From Pseudomonas lurida (GTDB lineage: Bacteria; Pseudomonadota; Gammaproteobacteria; Pseudomonadales; Pseudomonadaceae): a stretch of DNA of 64,000 nucleotides. Both the position numbers and the translations under genes were made by a program. The DNA lies in assembly GCF_013522705.1 (NCBI RefSeq), contig NZ_JAAMRE010000004.1, positions 62,001-126,000 of the forward strand. Direction: 5' to 3'. The notes below the pieces were generated by a model. It was given only the letters and a program-made list of their open reading frames with translations. It searched no databases and was not told the DNA's origin. Shown one piece after another: positions 54,360-62,518 of the stretch (position 1 is the stretch's first letter; each line of letters opens with the position of its first letter).

Positions 54360-54582
54360 AGGCATACCTGGCGAGCGATTCACACTAGAAGAGGTGCATT
54401 TTGCCAACAATTGGCTGAACGCTTCCTAAATAAAACTTCATGGAGGCAAATCCGACACCCCCCTCCCATATTGGAATGCAATACGCCCGCTCTGATTGCC
54501 AGGTTCTTGCAAGTTGCATGGTCTTAGGAAGTTCAACTTATCTAACATATTGAAAATAAAGGTTTTTTATTTTTATGCCGAC

Positions 54583-54598
54583 TGGCACGCTGCCTGCA
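54583..54598 (+). promoter_or_regulatory. Sigma-54 promoter of a membrane-protein gene
   Basis: TGGCACGCTGCCTGCA differs from the consensus TGGCACG-N4-TTGCA at one position. GG and GC are 10 bp apart. It is 53 bp before the gene start and preceded by an A/T-rich tract (54551-54575) that could serve for DNA bending. The rest of the 292-bp gap shows only TGCAAGTTGCA (54508-54518) as a candidate dyad. Confidence 0.7.
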
Positions 54599-54651
54599 CT
54601 GTCCCTTTTGAGACTTGTAACACTATTTTTCCTGCCGGGAGCAAAACAACA

Positions 54652-55545
54652 ATGATCACACCTTCAACCACGCTGCAAGAATCGAGCGCGCGCTCCGGGG
54701 TTTCCTGGGGGGCGATTTTTGCCGGGGCCGCTGCGGCGGCCGCACTCTCGCTGATCCTGGTGCTGCTGGGCTTTGGCCTGGGCTTTTCGGCCGTGTCGCC
54801 GTGGGCCAACAGTGGTGTGAGCGCCAAAGGGCTGGGTATATCCACGATTGTCTGGCTGGCATTTACCCAGATCGTCGCCGCCGGCTTGGGCGGTTACATT
54901 GCCGGCCGTCTGCGCGTGAAGTGGGCCAATATGCATGGCGATGAAGTGTATTTCCGCGACACCGCCCATGGCTTCCTGGCCTGGGCCGTGGCCACGTTGA
55001 TCACCGCGACCCTGGTGGTCAGTTCGGTCAGCAGTGTGGTCGGTGGCGGCGTGCAGGCCAGCGCCAGTGTCGCCTCGGGTGCGGTGCAAGCCGCCGGCAG
55101 CACAGCACAGAGCGTCAAGGGTGATGACTTCGGTTATTACGTCGACAGCCTGTTCCGCGATGACCGCCCAGCCGCAGTCAGCGATGACGCCGCCCATGCC
55201 GTGGTTGCGCGCATTTTTGCCCGCACCCTGAGCAATGACGGTCAACTGGCTGCTGAAGACCGTACCTACCTGGCCCAGTTGATCAGCCAGCGCACCAACC
55301 TCAGCCAGGCCGACGCCGAAGCGCGCATCGACAAGGTCTACGGCGATGCCCGTAAAGCCGTCGAGGACGCCAAGCTCAAAGCCAAACAAGCCGCTGACAC
55401 CGCCGCCAAAGTCGCTGCCTGGACCGCGCTGTGGATGTTTGTCGCGCTGCTGATCGGCGCCTTCTTTGCCAGCTTCGCTGCGACCTTCGGCGGTCGTCGT
55501 CGGGATGCCGTGGTGTATGTCGAAACCGAACATTACGTCCGTTAA
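54652..55545 (+). CDS. Four-helix membrane protein of unknown function
   Basis: This 297-residue protein has three N-terminal hydrophobic segments: about 18-45 (WGAIFAGAAAAAALSLILVLL), 61-85 (STIVWLAFTQIVAAGLGGYIAG) and 104-132 (AHGFLAWAVATLITATLVVSS). A charged, probably helical middle region (about 150-255) is rich in Asp, Ala and Lys. A fourth segment lies at about 262-285 (TALWMFVALLIGAFFASFAATFGG). I recognise no catalytic motif. The ATG at 54652 follows GGGAG. A 24-codon membrane peptide gene starts 15 bp after its stop, so the two probably share the sigma-54 transcript. Confidence 0.8.
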   Translation: MITPSTTLQESSARSGVSWGAIFAGAAAAAALSLILVLLGFGLGFSAVSPWANSGVSAKGLGISTIVWLAFTQIVAAGLGGYIAGRLRVKWANMHGDEVYFRDTAHGFLAWAVATLITATLVVSSVSSVVGGGVQASASVASGAVQAAGSTAQSVKGDDFGYYVDSLFRDDRPAAVSDDAAHAVVARIFARTLSNDGQLAAEDRTYLAQLISQRTNLSQADAEARIDKVYGDARKAVEDAKLKAKQAADTAAKVAAWTALWMFVALLIGAFFASFAATFGGRRRDAVVYVETEHYVR

Positions 55546-55560
55546 TTCAAGGAGAAAACA

Positions 55561-55635
55561 ATGCGCTCATTACTGCTGTGGTTCCTCGGCGTGCCTATCC
55601 CGGTCATCATTCTGATCGCGATCTTCATGCACTAA
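55561..55635 (+). CDS. 24-residue single-helix membrane peptide
   Basis: This ORF is 25 codons long including the stop, behind a strong ribosome-binding site (AAGGAG, 7 nt before ATG). The product starts MRSLLLWFLGVPIPVIIL and ends FMH: almost wholly hydrophobic with one Arg near the N-terminus, and a proline pair in the middle. The ribosome-binding site, the 15-bp spacing after the upstream membrane-protein gene and the terminator-like hairpin 24 bp later argue that it is real. The last four bases overlap the end of the convergent exporter gene. Function unknown. Confidence 0.7.
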   Translation: MRSLLLWFLGVPIPVIILIAIFMH

Positions 55636-56867
55636 ACCCGAGTACTGCTCGGAACCTCGTGGGAGGGCGCTTGCGCCCTCCCACTTTGCTTTGGGTGGAG
55701 CGTCAGCCAGGTCGCCACCAGCAAGGTGCTGGCCACACCCGTCATGATCAGCAACGGCTGCGATGTGCCGTCCGATAACACACCGGTGACCCAACTGCTC
55801 ACCGCAGTGAGGAACATCTGGATGAAGAAGAACAGCCCCGAGGCCGTGCCGGCAATTGCGCCATAAGGTTGCAACACCGACAACTGGCACGCCGGAATCA
55901 CCATCCCCACCGACACCATGATCACCACCATCGGCAGTACGATCGCCAGCCATTGCTGCGCCCAGGCGGCCGTGCCCGCAGCGAGCAGAAGGCTGCCGAC
56001 CACGTTCAGTGCGATGGCTGCGCTGATCAATCGATCCGCTTCAAAGCGCAGCACCAGCCGACGAAACAGATTCGCCCCCAGCATATAGCCGCTGATGGTT
56101 GCCGCGAACACCAGCGCGTAAGCCGTGGCGGACAAGCCAAAGCCCCGTTGCAGCAGCGCCGATGACTCACTGATAAAGGGAAAATAGGTGCTGTATACGC
56201 AGCCGATGGCCAGCGCGTAGCGCAGGAAGTAGCGGTCGCCCAGCAACCGCCCATACAGGTGCAACAGATTGCCCGGCGCTGTCGCCGCCACTTGCGTCGG
56301 GCGGGTTTCCGGCAGGCGCCGATGGACCACCCCATACAACACCACGCCAATCGCGCCCAACAGCAGAAACAAGCCCCGCCATCCAATCATTGGCAGCAAC
56401 AGGCTGCCCAAGACTGGCGCGGCCATGGGCGATACCGCCATCGCCATGGAGATTAATCCCAGCAGGCGTGCCTGTTCGTCGCGCTCGAAGTGATCGCGCA
56501 CGATCACCCGCCCGATCACCGTGGTGCAGCAGCCGCCCAGGGCTTGGAACAGTCGCGCGATAATCAGCACGCCGAGGCTGTCGGCCAAGGCGCAGGCCAA
56601 GGTGGCCAGCCCATACAGCGCCAATCCCGCCAGTAACACCGGGCGACGGCCGAAGCGGTCAGTCAGCGGGCCGCTGATCAGCAGCGAAATCGCCGAGCCG
56701 AGGGTATACAGCGTGAGGGTCAATTGCAGCTGACTGTCGCTGGCCTGGAAGTAGTCGGCCATGGCCGGCAGTGCCGGCAGGTGCATGTCCAGTGCGACGA
56801 GCGGCAGTCCGATCAATACGGTCAGCAGCACCAGCCAGGATCCCAGGGAAAGGGCACGTTGAGTCAT
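55632..56867 (-). CDS. Bcr/CflA-type major facilitator drug exporter
   Basis: This inner-membrane MFS exporter (411 residues) has about twelve hydrophobic segments. Family motif A is GPLTDRFGRRPVLLAG in the loop between helices 2 and 3. LDMHLPALPAM after helix 1 is typical of the Bcr/CflA group, and the substrate is unknown. The start MTQRALSLGSW was chosen over an upstream GTG because helix 1 begins right after it; the ribosome-binding site is weak. The last about 17 codons run through a terminator hairpin of the opposite strand. It is divergent (92 bp) from a MocR-type regulator, a likely local controller. Confidence 0.88.
   Translation of the reverse strand: MTQRALSLGSWLVLLTVLIGLPLVALDMHLPALPAMADYFQASDSQLQLTLTLYTLGSAISLLISGPLTDRFGRRPVLLAGLALYGLATLACALADSLGVLIIARLFQALGGCCTTVIGRVIVRDHFERDEQARLLGLISMAMAVSPMAAPVLGSLLLPMIGWRGLFLLLGAIGVVLYGVVHRRLPETRPTQVAATAPGNLLHLYGRLLGDRYFLRYALAIGCVYSTYFPFISESSALLQRGFGLSATAYALVFAATISGYMLGANLFRRLVLRFEADRLISAAIALNVVGSLLLAAGTAAWAQQWLAIVLPMVVIMVSVGMVIPACQLSVLQPYGAIAGTASGLFFFIQMFLTAVSSWVTGVLSDGTSQPLLIMTGVASTLLVATWLTLHPKQSGRAQAPSHEVPSSTRV
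55659..55684. terminator. REP-like hairpin terminator
   Basis: GTGGGAGGGCG and CGCCCTCCCAC form an 11-bp perfect stem with a 4-nt loop, followed by TTTGCTTT on the plus strand. It lies inside the 3' end of the convergent exporter gene. Confidence 0.65.
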
Positions 56868-56959
56868 GGGCAAGCTCTTGGCAAGAAGTGGAACCGGCAC
56901 TCTAGCGGCTTTGTGGTTTAATCCTGTGAGCCACTTATGCCGAAAACGAATGGACCACT

Positions 56960-58375
56960 ATGAGCCGAGGTAAAACTGCATCCGCCCTTGACCTGCCGCG
57001 CCCCGACACGCTGGATGCGGGCAAACAGCAGGGCGCGTACGAGGCATTGCGCGGCGCGATTCTCAACCGGCAATTGCCGGGAGGCAGCCGTTTGCCGTCC
57101 ACGCGCAGCCTGGCCGAACGTTGGCAGGTGTCGCGCGGCACGTTGGAAACGGCTTACGAGCGCTTGCAGGAAGAGGGGTATGTGCAACGCATTGCGGGCT
57201 CCGGCACGCGCGTCTGCGCGGTCATCCCCGAACACTTTATCGCGGCGCCGAACGCACGCCAGACGCCGCGTCGCCCGGTCGAGCCGGACCGCCCGTACGC
57301 GGGTGTGCAAAGCCATGTGCCTTTTGTCGCACGGCGCCCGGACGCCGGTCTGTTCGACCTCAAGACCTGGGCCCGCTGCCTGTCCCGTGGGCTGCTCGCG
57401 GCAGGGCCAGGCGCGCTGGAGGCATCCCATCCGGCGGGCGTGCCGGAACTGCGCGCCCGGATCGCCGACTACCTGCGCCGATATCGCGGCCTGCAGTGCG
57501 AGGCGGATGAAGTGGTTGTTACCACCGGCATTCGGCATGCCCTCGATTTGATTGCGCGCACCCTGCTCAAGCCCGGCGACACGGCCTGTCTCGAAGACCC
57601 TGGCTACCCACCGGCACGACGCTTGTTCGAACTGTGCGGCGCTCAGGTGCAGGCGGTGCCGGTCGGCGCGGACGGGCTCGACACCTCCCGGCTCCCCGAT
57701 GCGGCCCGCCTGGTCTACGTGACCCCGGCGCACCAGGCACCGCTGGGCATGACCCTGTCGGTATCGCGCCGCCTGGCTTTGCTGGACTGGGCCGCACGCG
57801 CGCAGGCATGGGTGGTGGAGGATGACTACGACAGCGAATATAACTACCAGAGCGCGCCGCTGGCCGCCCTGAAAGCCCTGGACGCCGATGACCGGGTGAT
57901 CTACTGCGGCAGCTTCAACAAGAACCTGTTTCCCGGTCTGCGAGTGGGCTTTATGGTGGTGCCCAAGACGCTGCGCCGGGCGTTGCTGCGCACCCTGCAC
58001 CTCACCGGGCATTCGGTCGGCGCCAGTGATCAATTGGGCTTGGTGGAGTTACTTGGCAGCGGGGCGTTTGTGCGTCATTTACGCGCTTCACGCCAGGCGT
58101 ATCTGGCCCGTCGCGATGCGCTGCTCGAATGCCTCGGCGGGCATGCCGTCGTGAGTGGCCAGCAGGCCGGGCTGCATTTTGTGCTGTGGCTGCCGGCAGG
58201 GGTTAAAGAAGCGGACTTCTGCGCCCGGGCGGCATCTGCCGGGCTGACGTTGCAGCCGCTGGGCGCGTTCTGCCATGAGGCGAGGTTGCCGCCAGCGGTG
58301 ATCATTGGCTACACCGCGCTGACCTTGGCGCAGATCCGTTACCACGGCCGGGCACTGGCGGCGTTGTTTCAGTGA
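56960..58375 (+). CDS. MocR/PdxR-type regulator: GntR helix-turn-helix fused to aminotransferase domain
   Basis: This regulator is 471 residues long. A GntR winged helix occupies about residues 20-90 (LPSTRSLAERWQVSRGTLETAYERLQEEGYV). A fold-type I aminotransferase-like domain follows (about 120-470), with the PLP lysine in GSFNKNLFPGLRVGFMV and the Asp/Tyr pair in VVEDDYDSEYNY. Such proteins use PLP or an amino-donor adduct as effector. The divergent exporter gene is its most probable target, though this is inference. The ATG at 56960 has only a weak ribosome-binding site. Confidence 0.88.
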   Translation: MSRGKTASALDLPRPDTLDAGKQQGAYEALRGAILNRQLPGGSRLPSTRSLAERWQVSRGTLETAYERLQEEGYVQRIAGSGTRVCAVIPEHFIAAPNARQTPRRPVEPDRPYAGVQSHVPFVARRPDAGLFDLKTWARCLSRGLLAAGPGALEASHPAGVPELRARIADYLRRYRGLQCEADEVVVTTGIRHALDLIARTLLKPGDTACLEDPGYPPARRLFELCGAQVQAVPVGADGLDTSRLPDAARLVYVTPAHQAPLGMTLSVSRRLALLDWAARAQAWVVEDDYDSEYNYQSAPLAALKALDADDRVIYCGSFNKNLFPGLRVGFMVVPKTLRRALLRTLHLTGHSVGASDQLGLVELLGSGAFVRHLRASRQAYLARRDALLECLGGHAVVSGQQAGLHFVLWLPAGVKEADFCARAASAGLTLQPLGAFCHEARLPPAVIIGYTALTLAQIRYHGRALAALFQ

Positions 58376-58394
58376 GCAGTGACAGGTCGTGGGG

Positions 58395-59303
58395 TCAATC
58401 CTCGAACCCGACCTGCTCGTGAATCTCATCCACTTTCAATTCCAGGCGATACGCCACCGCAATAAACAATGCCTGGCACAGGCACAGCGTGGCGCTCAAT
58501 GAGCGGAACGCAAACGAAGACCCCTCGTTCACCAGCAGCACCGCGTTGGCCCGCTTGGCCAGGGGCGACAGGTTGCTGTCGGTGATGATCAGGGTCTTGG
58601 CCTGATGGTGCTGGGCGATGCGCAGGCAGTGCTGGGTCTCTTTGCCGTAGGGCGTAAAGCTGATGGCGATCACCAGGTCATTGGCGCGCACGCTGCGCAT
58701 CTGCTCGCGGTAGCTGCCGCCCAGGCCGGAGATCAGGTGGATGCGCTTGTTGGTGTGCTGCAGGTTGTAGACCAGGTAGTCGGCCACGGCAAAGGAGCGG
58801 CGCACGCCGACCACGTAGATGTTGTCGGCATTGACCACCAGGTCCACGGCTTTTTCGAACATGGCGTCATCGAGCTCCAGCCCCAGGCGCTCGATGCCGG
58901 AGAGGGTGGCGTTGACGCACTCACGTGCCAGGTCGCCACCACTGGCCTTCTGCGATTTGTTCGCGATCATGCTACGGATGCGCTGTTGGTAGTTCTGCAC
59001 CGGGGTGGTCTTGTGGGTGTAGGCCTCGCGGAACAGCGCCTGCATCTCACTGAACCCGCTGAACCCGAAACGCTGGGAGAAACGCACGATGGCCGAGGGG
59101 TGCACTTCGCATTCGCGGGCGATGTCGCTGATGCGGTCGACCATGATGCGGTCGCTCTGCTGGCTCATGTAGCTGGCGATGCGTTTGAGTTGGCGCGGCA
59201 GGCTTTCGTATTCGTCGGTAATCAGCTGCAGCAGGCGTTCGGCATTGATCGGAGGGCTGGCGATCGTGTCTTCCAGGGTGGTCTCGGGATCGGTGCGGGA
59301 CAT
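58395..59303 (-). CDS. iolR: RpiR-family repressor of myo-inositol catabolism
   Basis: This 302-residue protein has an N-terminal RpiR helix-turn-helix (VDRISDIARECEVHPSAIVRFSQRFGFSGFSEMQ, about residues 50-90) and a C-terminal SIS sugar-phosphate-binding domain (NIYVVGVRRSFAVADYLVYNL; ANDLVIAISFTPYGKET). The ATG at 59303 has AGAAGGA upstream; a longer in-frame extension of 44 residues runs through promoter sequence and is rejected. It is divergent from iolC, with GGAA-N6-TTCC sites between. By family analogy it represses iol genes until an inositol breakdown intermediate binds. The name is by context. Confidence 0.87.
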   Translation of the reverse strand: MSRTDPETTLEDTIASPPINAERLLQLITDEYESLPRQLKRIASYMSQQSDRIMVDRISDIARECEVHPSAIVRFSQRFGFSGFSEMQALFREAYTHKTTPVQNYQQRIRSMIANKSQKASGGDLARECVNATLSGIERLGLELDDAMFEKAVDLVVNADNIYVVGVRRSFAVADYLVYNLQHTNKRIHLISGLGGSYREQMRSVRANDLVIAISFTPYGKETQHCLRIAQHHQAKTLIITDSNLSPLAKRANAVLLVNEGSSFAFRSLSATLCLCQALFIAVAYRLELKVDEIHEQVGFED

Positions 59304-59449
59304 GGGCAATCCTTCTGGCGTGTTCGTCTGGTGCGCTGATGGGTGGCGCCAGTCTACAGGGTAGGCGCAAAAAAATACCCCGGCATCACGGCCGGCGGGG
59401 CTGGCTGAAACGATGCACGGCGGCTGGCGTGCCATTATGCCGGCTTATT

Positions 59450-59492
59450 GGAAAAAATATTCCACTAAAAATAATTATGGAATAAATATTGA
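59450..59492. promoter_or_regulatory. Candidate IolR operators in the iolR-iolC intergenic region
   Basis: GGAA-N6-TTCC (59450-59463) is a perfect palindromic site. GGAA-N6-TTGA (59479-59492) is a near-match 29 bp on. Both lie in an A/T-rich stretch. GGAA-N6-TTCC is the motif type described for RpiR-type IolR in rhizobia. The rest of the 283-bp gap shows nothing else recognisable. Confidence 0.62.
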
Positions 59493-59586
59493 TTGGTGCC
59501 GCCGAACGTTCTAGTCTGCTCCACCAAGAGCGTTTGCCGTCGCCACGGCGGCACAACGCAGGCTGATAAAAATAATAGGAGCCAGC

Positions 59587-61524
59587 ATGGGCCAGACTCG
59601 TTTTGCCAGTGGGCGTCAATTGGATCTGATTTGCCTCGGGCGCCTGGGCGTCGACCTCTATGCACAGCAAGTCGGTGCTCGGCTTGAGGACGTGTCCAGC
59701 TTCGCCAAGTACCTCGGCGGTTCCTCCGCCAATATCGCTTTCGGCACCGCGCGGCTGGGGCTCAAGTCGGCAATGCTCAGCCGCGTGGGCGACGACCATA
59801 TGGGGCGTTTTCTGGTGGAGTCCCTGGCCCGTGAGGGCTGTGACGTCAGTGCGATCAAGGTCGACCCGGAACGCCTCACCGCGCTGGTGCTGCTCGGCCT
59901 CAAGGACCGCGAAACCTTCCCGTTGGTGTTCTACCGCGAGAACTGTGCCGACATGGCCCTGCGCGCCGAAGACATCAGCGAAGCGTTTATCGCTTCCAGC
60001 AAGGCGCTGTTGATCACCGGCACGCATTTCTCCACCGACGGCGTGTACAAGGCCAGCATCCAGGCCTTGGACTACGCGGCCAAACATAACGTCCAGCGCG
60101 TACTCGACATCGACTATCGGCCGGTGCTGTGGGGGCTGGCGGGCAAGGCCGATGGCGAAACCCGGTTTGTCGCCGACCAGAAGGTGAGCCAGCACGTGCA
60201 AAGCATCCTGCCGCGCTTCGACCTGATCGTCGGCACCGAAGAAGAGTTTTTGATCGCCGGCGGCAGTGCGGATTTGCTCACGGCCCTGCGCACGGTGCGC
60301 GGGCTGACGCCGGCGACACTGGTGGTCAAGCTCGGCCCGCAAGGGTGCACGGTGATCCACGGCGCGATCCCGGCACGCTTGGAAGACGGTGCGATCTACC
60401 CCGGCGTACGGGTAGAAGTGCTCAACGTACTGGGGGCCGGCGATGCTTTTATGTCGGGCTTTCTCAGCGGTTGGCTGAATGACGCCAGCGACGAGCGTTG
60501 CAGCCAGTTGGCCAATGCCTGCGGCGGTCTGGTGGTGTCGCGCCATGCCTGTGCGCCGGCCATGCCCACGCCTGCCGAGTTGGATTACCTGTTCAGCAGC
60601 CCGGTGCCGATCACCCGGCCCGATCAGGACATGACCCTGCAGCGCCTGCACCGCGTGACCGTGCCGCGTAAGGCGTGGAAGCAGCTGTTTATCTTCGCCT
60701 TCGACCATCGCTGGCAGTTGGTGGACCTGGCCCAGCGCGGCGGCCAGGCCCCGGCGCGCATCAGCGACATCAAGCAGTTGTTTATCCAGGCCGTCGAGCG
60801 CGTGGAACGCAAGCTCGCCGAGCAAGGCGTGGAGGCCGATGTGGGCCTGCTCGCCGACCAGCGCTTCGGCCAGGACGCACTCAATGCGGCCAGCGGGCGC
60901 GGCTGGTGGATCGCGCGCCCGGTGGAAGTGCAGAACTCGCGGCCGCTGACCTTCGAGCATGGACGGTCCATCGGCAGCAACCTGATCGCCTGGCCCCAGG
61001 AGCAGATCATCAAGTGCCTGGTGCAATACCATCCCGACGATGAACCCATGCTGCGCCTGGAGCAGGAAGCCCAACTCAAGGCGGTGTACGACGCGTCCCT
61101 GGTCAGCGGCCACGAGCTGCTGCTGGAAGTCATCCCGCCCAAGGAACACCCATCGACCTACCCGGATGTGCTCTACCGTAGCCTTAAGCGCCTGTACAAC
61201 CTGGGCATCTACCCGGCGTGGTGGAAGATCGAGGCACAGTCGGCCGAAGACTGGAAGAAACTCGACGAGCTGATCCAGGCGCGCGACCCGTACTGCCGTG
61301 GCGTGGTGCTGCTGGGCTTGAATGCCTCGGCGGAATGTTTGGCCAGCGGGTTCCAGCAGGCCAGTCAGAGCACGACGTGCCGAGGATTTGCAGTGGGCCG
61401 CACGATCTTCCAGGAACCGAGCCGGTTGTGGATGGCGGGGGAGATCGATGATGAGACCCTGATTCAGCAAGTGCAGGCGACCTTCGAACAACTGATCAAT
61501 GCCTGGCGCAGCGCGCGAACCTGA
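59587..61524 (+). CDS. iolC: 5-dehydro-2-deoxygluconokinase fused to DUF2090 aldolase-like domain
   Basis: This 645-residue two-domain protein belongs to inositol catabolism. An N-terminal PfkB sugar kinase (about 1-330) has the glycine pair LGGSSANIAFGTARLG and the C-terminal signature VLNVLGAGDAFMSGFL with catalytic Asp. A C-terminal DUF2090 domain (about 335-640, FIFAFDHRWQL at the start) resembles class I aldolases and probably cleaves the phosphorylated product, so kinase and aldolase steps are joined. AGGAG lies 7 nt before ATG. It is the first gene after the IolR sites, and iolE follows after 103 bp holding a REP hairpin. Confidence 0.92.
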   Translation: MGQTRFASGRQLDLICLGRLGVDLYAQQVGARLEDVSSFAKYLGGSSANIAFGTARLGLKSAMLSRVGDDHMGRFLVESLAREGCDVSAIKVDPERLTALVLLGLKDRETFPLVFYRENCADMALRAEDISEAFIASSKALLITGTHFSTDGVYKASIQALDYAAKHNVQRVLDIDYRPVLWGLAGKADGETRFVADQKVSQHVQSILPRFDLIVGTEEEFLIAGGSADLLTALRTVRGLTPATLVVKLGPQGCTVIHGAIPARLEDGAIYPGVRVEVLNVLGAGDAFMSGFLSGWLNDASDERCSQLANACGGLVVSRHACAPAMPTPAELDYLFSSPVPITRPDQDMTLQRLHRVTVPRKAWKQLFIFAFDHRWQLVDLAQRGGQAPARISDIKQLFIQAVERVERKLAEQGVEADVGLLADQRFGQDALNAASGRGWWIARPVEVQNSRPLTFEHGRSIGSNLIAWPQEQIIKCLVQYHPDDEPMLRLEQEAQLKAVYDASLVSGHELLLEVIPPKEHPSTYPDVLYRSLKRLYNLGIYPAWWKIEAQSAEDWKKLDELIQARDPYCRGVVLLGLNASAECLASGFQQASQSTTCRGFAVGRTIFQEPSRLWMAGEIDDETLIQQVQATFEQLINAWRSART

Positions 61525-61556
61525 CCACCGCTTTGAATGTGCGCTGCAATTCCAAT

Positions 61557-61582
61557 GTGGGAGGGGGCCAGCTCCCTCCCAC
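61557..61582. repeat. Single REP-like hairpin between iolC and iolE
   Basis: GTGGGAGGGGGC pairs with GCTCCCTCCCAC (one G-U) around a 2-nt loop, followed by five A. It has the same core family as the REPINs at 46248 and 51703, but only one hairpin. It sits within a presumed operon. Confidence 0.75.
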
Positions 61583-61627
61583 AAAAAGCAGAACTCAGTG
61601 ATACCCGAAAATAATAAAGGTGCAGCC

Positions 61628-62515
61628 ATGCCCGCAATCCGAATTGGCATCAACCCGATCTCCTGGAGCAACGACGACCTGCCGGCCCTGGGCGGTGAAA
61701 CGCCGCTGAGCACCGCGCTGAGCGAAGGCAAGGACATCGGCTACGAAGGCTTCGAACTCAACGGCAAGTTCCCCAAGGACGCCAAAGGCGTCGGCGATGT
61801 GCTGCGGCCCTATGACCTGGCGCTGGTGTCGGGTTGGTATTCCAGCCGCCTGGCCCGGCGCTCGGTGGCCGAGGAAATCGAGGCCATCGCCGGCCATGTC
61901 GAGCTGCTCAAACAAAACGGCGCCAAGGTGCTGGTGTACGGCGAGGTGGCCGATTCAATCCAGGGCTCGCGCATTCGTCTGATCGAACGCCCGCGATTCC
62001 ACAGCGAGCAGGCGTGGCAGGAGTACGCCGACAAACTTACCGAACTGGCGCGCTTCACCCTGTCCCAGGGCGTGCGCCTGGCGTACCACCACCATATGGG
62101 CGCTTATGTCGAATCCCCTGAAGACATCGATCAACTGATGCAGCGCACCGGCCCGGAGGTCGGTCTGCTGTTCGACTCCGGCCACTGCTATATGGGCGGT
62201 GGCGAACCTATCGAAGTGCTGCGCAAACACATCGCGCGGATTTGCCATGTGCATTTCAAAGATGTGCGCAAGCCGGTGGTGCAGCTGGCGCGCAACCAGA
62301 TGTGGAGCTTCCCCGACTGCATCGTCAACGGCACGTTCACCGTGCCCGGCGATGGCGATATCGACTTTGCCGAACTGCTGGATGCATTGATGGCCGCGAA
62401 ATATGAGGGCTGGCTGGTGGTTGAGGCCGAGCAGGACCCAGCCGTGGCGCCCAGCTATATCTATGCGAAAAAGGGCTACGACACCTTGCGTGCGCTGCTC
62501 GACGAGAGGACTTGA
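61628..62515 (+). CDS. iolE: Inosose (2-keto-myo-inositol) dehydratase
   Basis: IolE (295 residues) is a TIM-barrel sugar-phosphate-isomerase-like enzyme that dehydrates scyllo-inosose. It starts IRIGINPISWSNDDLPALGG, the family N-terminus. Metal-site residues are suggested by YHHHMGAYVES, LLFDSGHCYMGGG, CHVHFKDVR and VVEAEQDP. The ATG at 61628 follows AAAGGTG by 7 nt. The in-frame region upstream spans the REP hairpin and is not coding. It is followed directly by iolB. Confidence 0.93.
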   Translation: MPAIRIGINPISWSNDDLPALGGETPLSTALSEGKDIGYEGFELNGKFPKDAKGVGDVLRPYDLALVSGWYSSRLARRSVAEEIEAIAGHVELLKQNGAKVLVYGEVADSIQGSRIRLIERPRFHSEQAWQEYADKLTELARFTLSQGVRLAYHHHMGAYVESPEDIDQLMQRTGPEVGLLFDSGHCYMGGGEPIEVLRKHIARICHVHFKDVRKPVVQLARNQMWSFPDCIVNGTFTVPGDGDIDFAELLDALMAAKYEGWLVVEAEQDPAVAPSYIYAKKGYDTLRALLDERT

Positions 62516-62518
62516 GTG

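Noticed and set aside
59386..61737. Minus-strand 783-codon frame opposite iolC
   Set aside because: Shadow that also covers the IolR sites and the REP hairpin; no domain.
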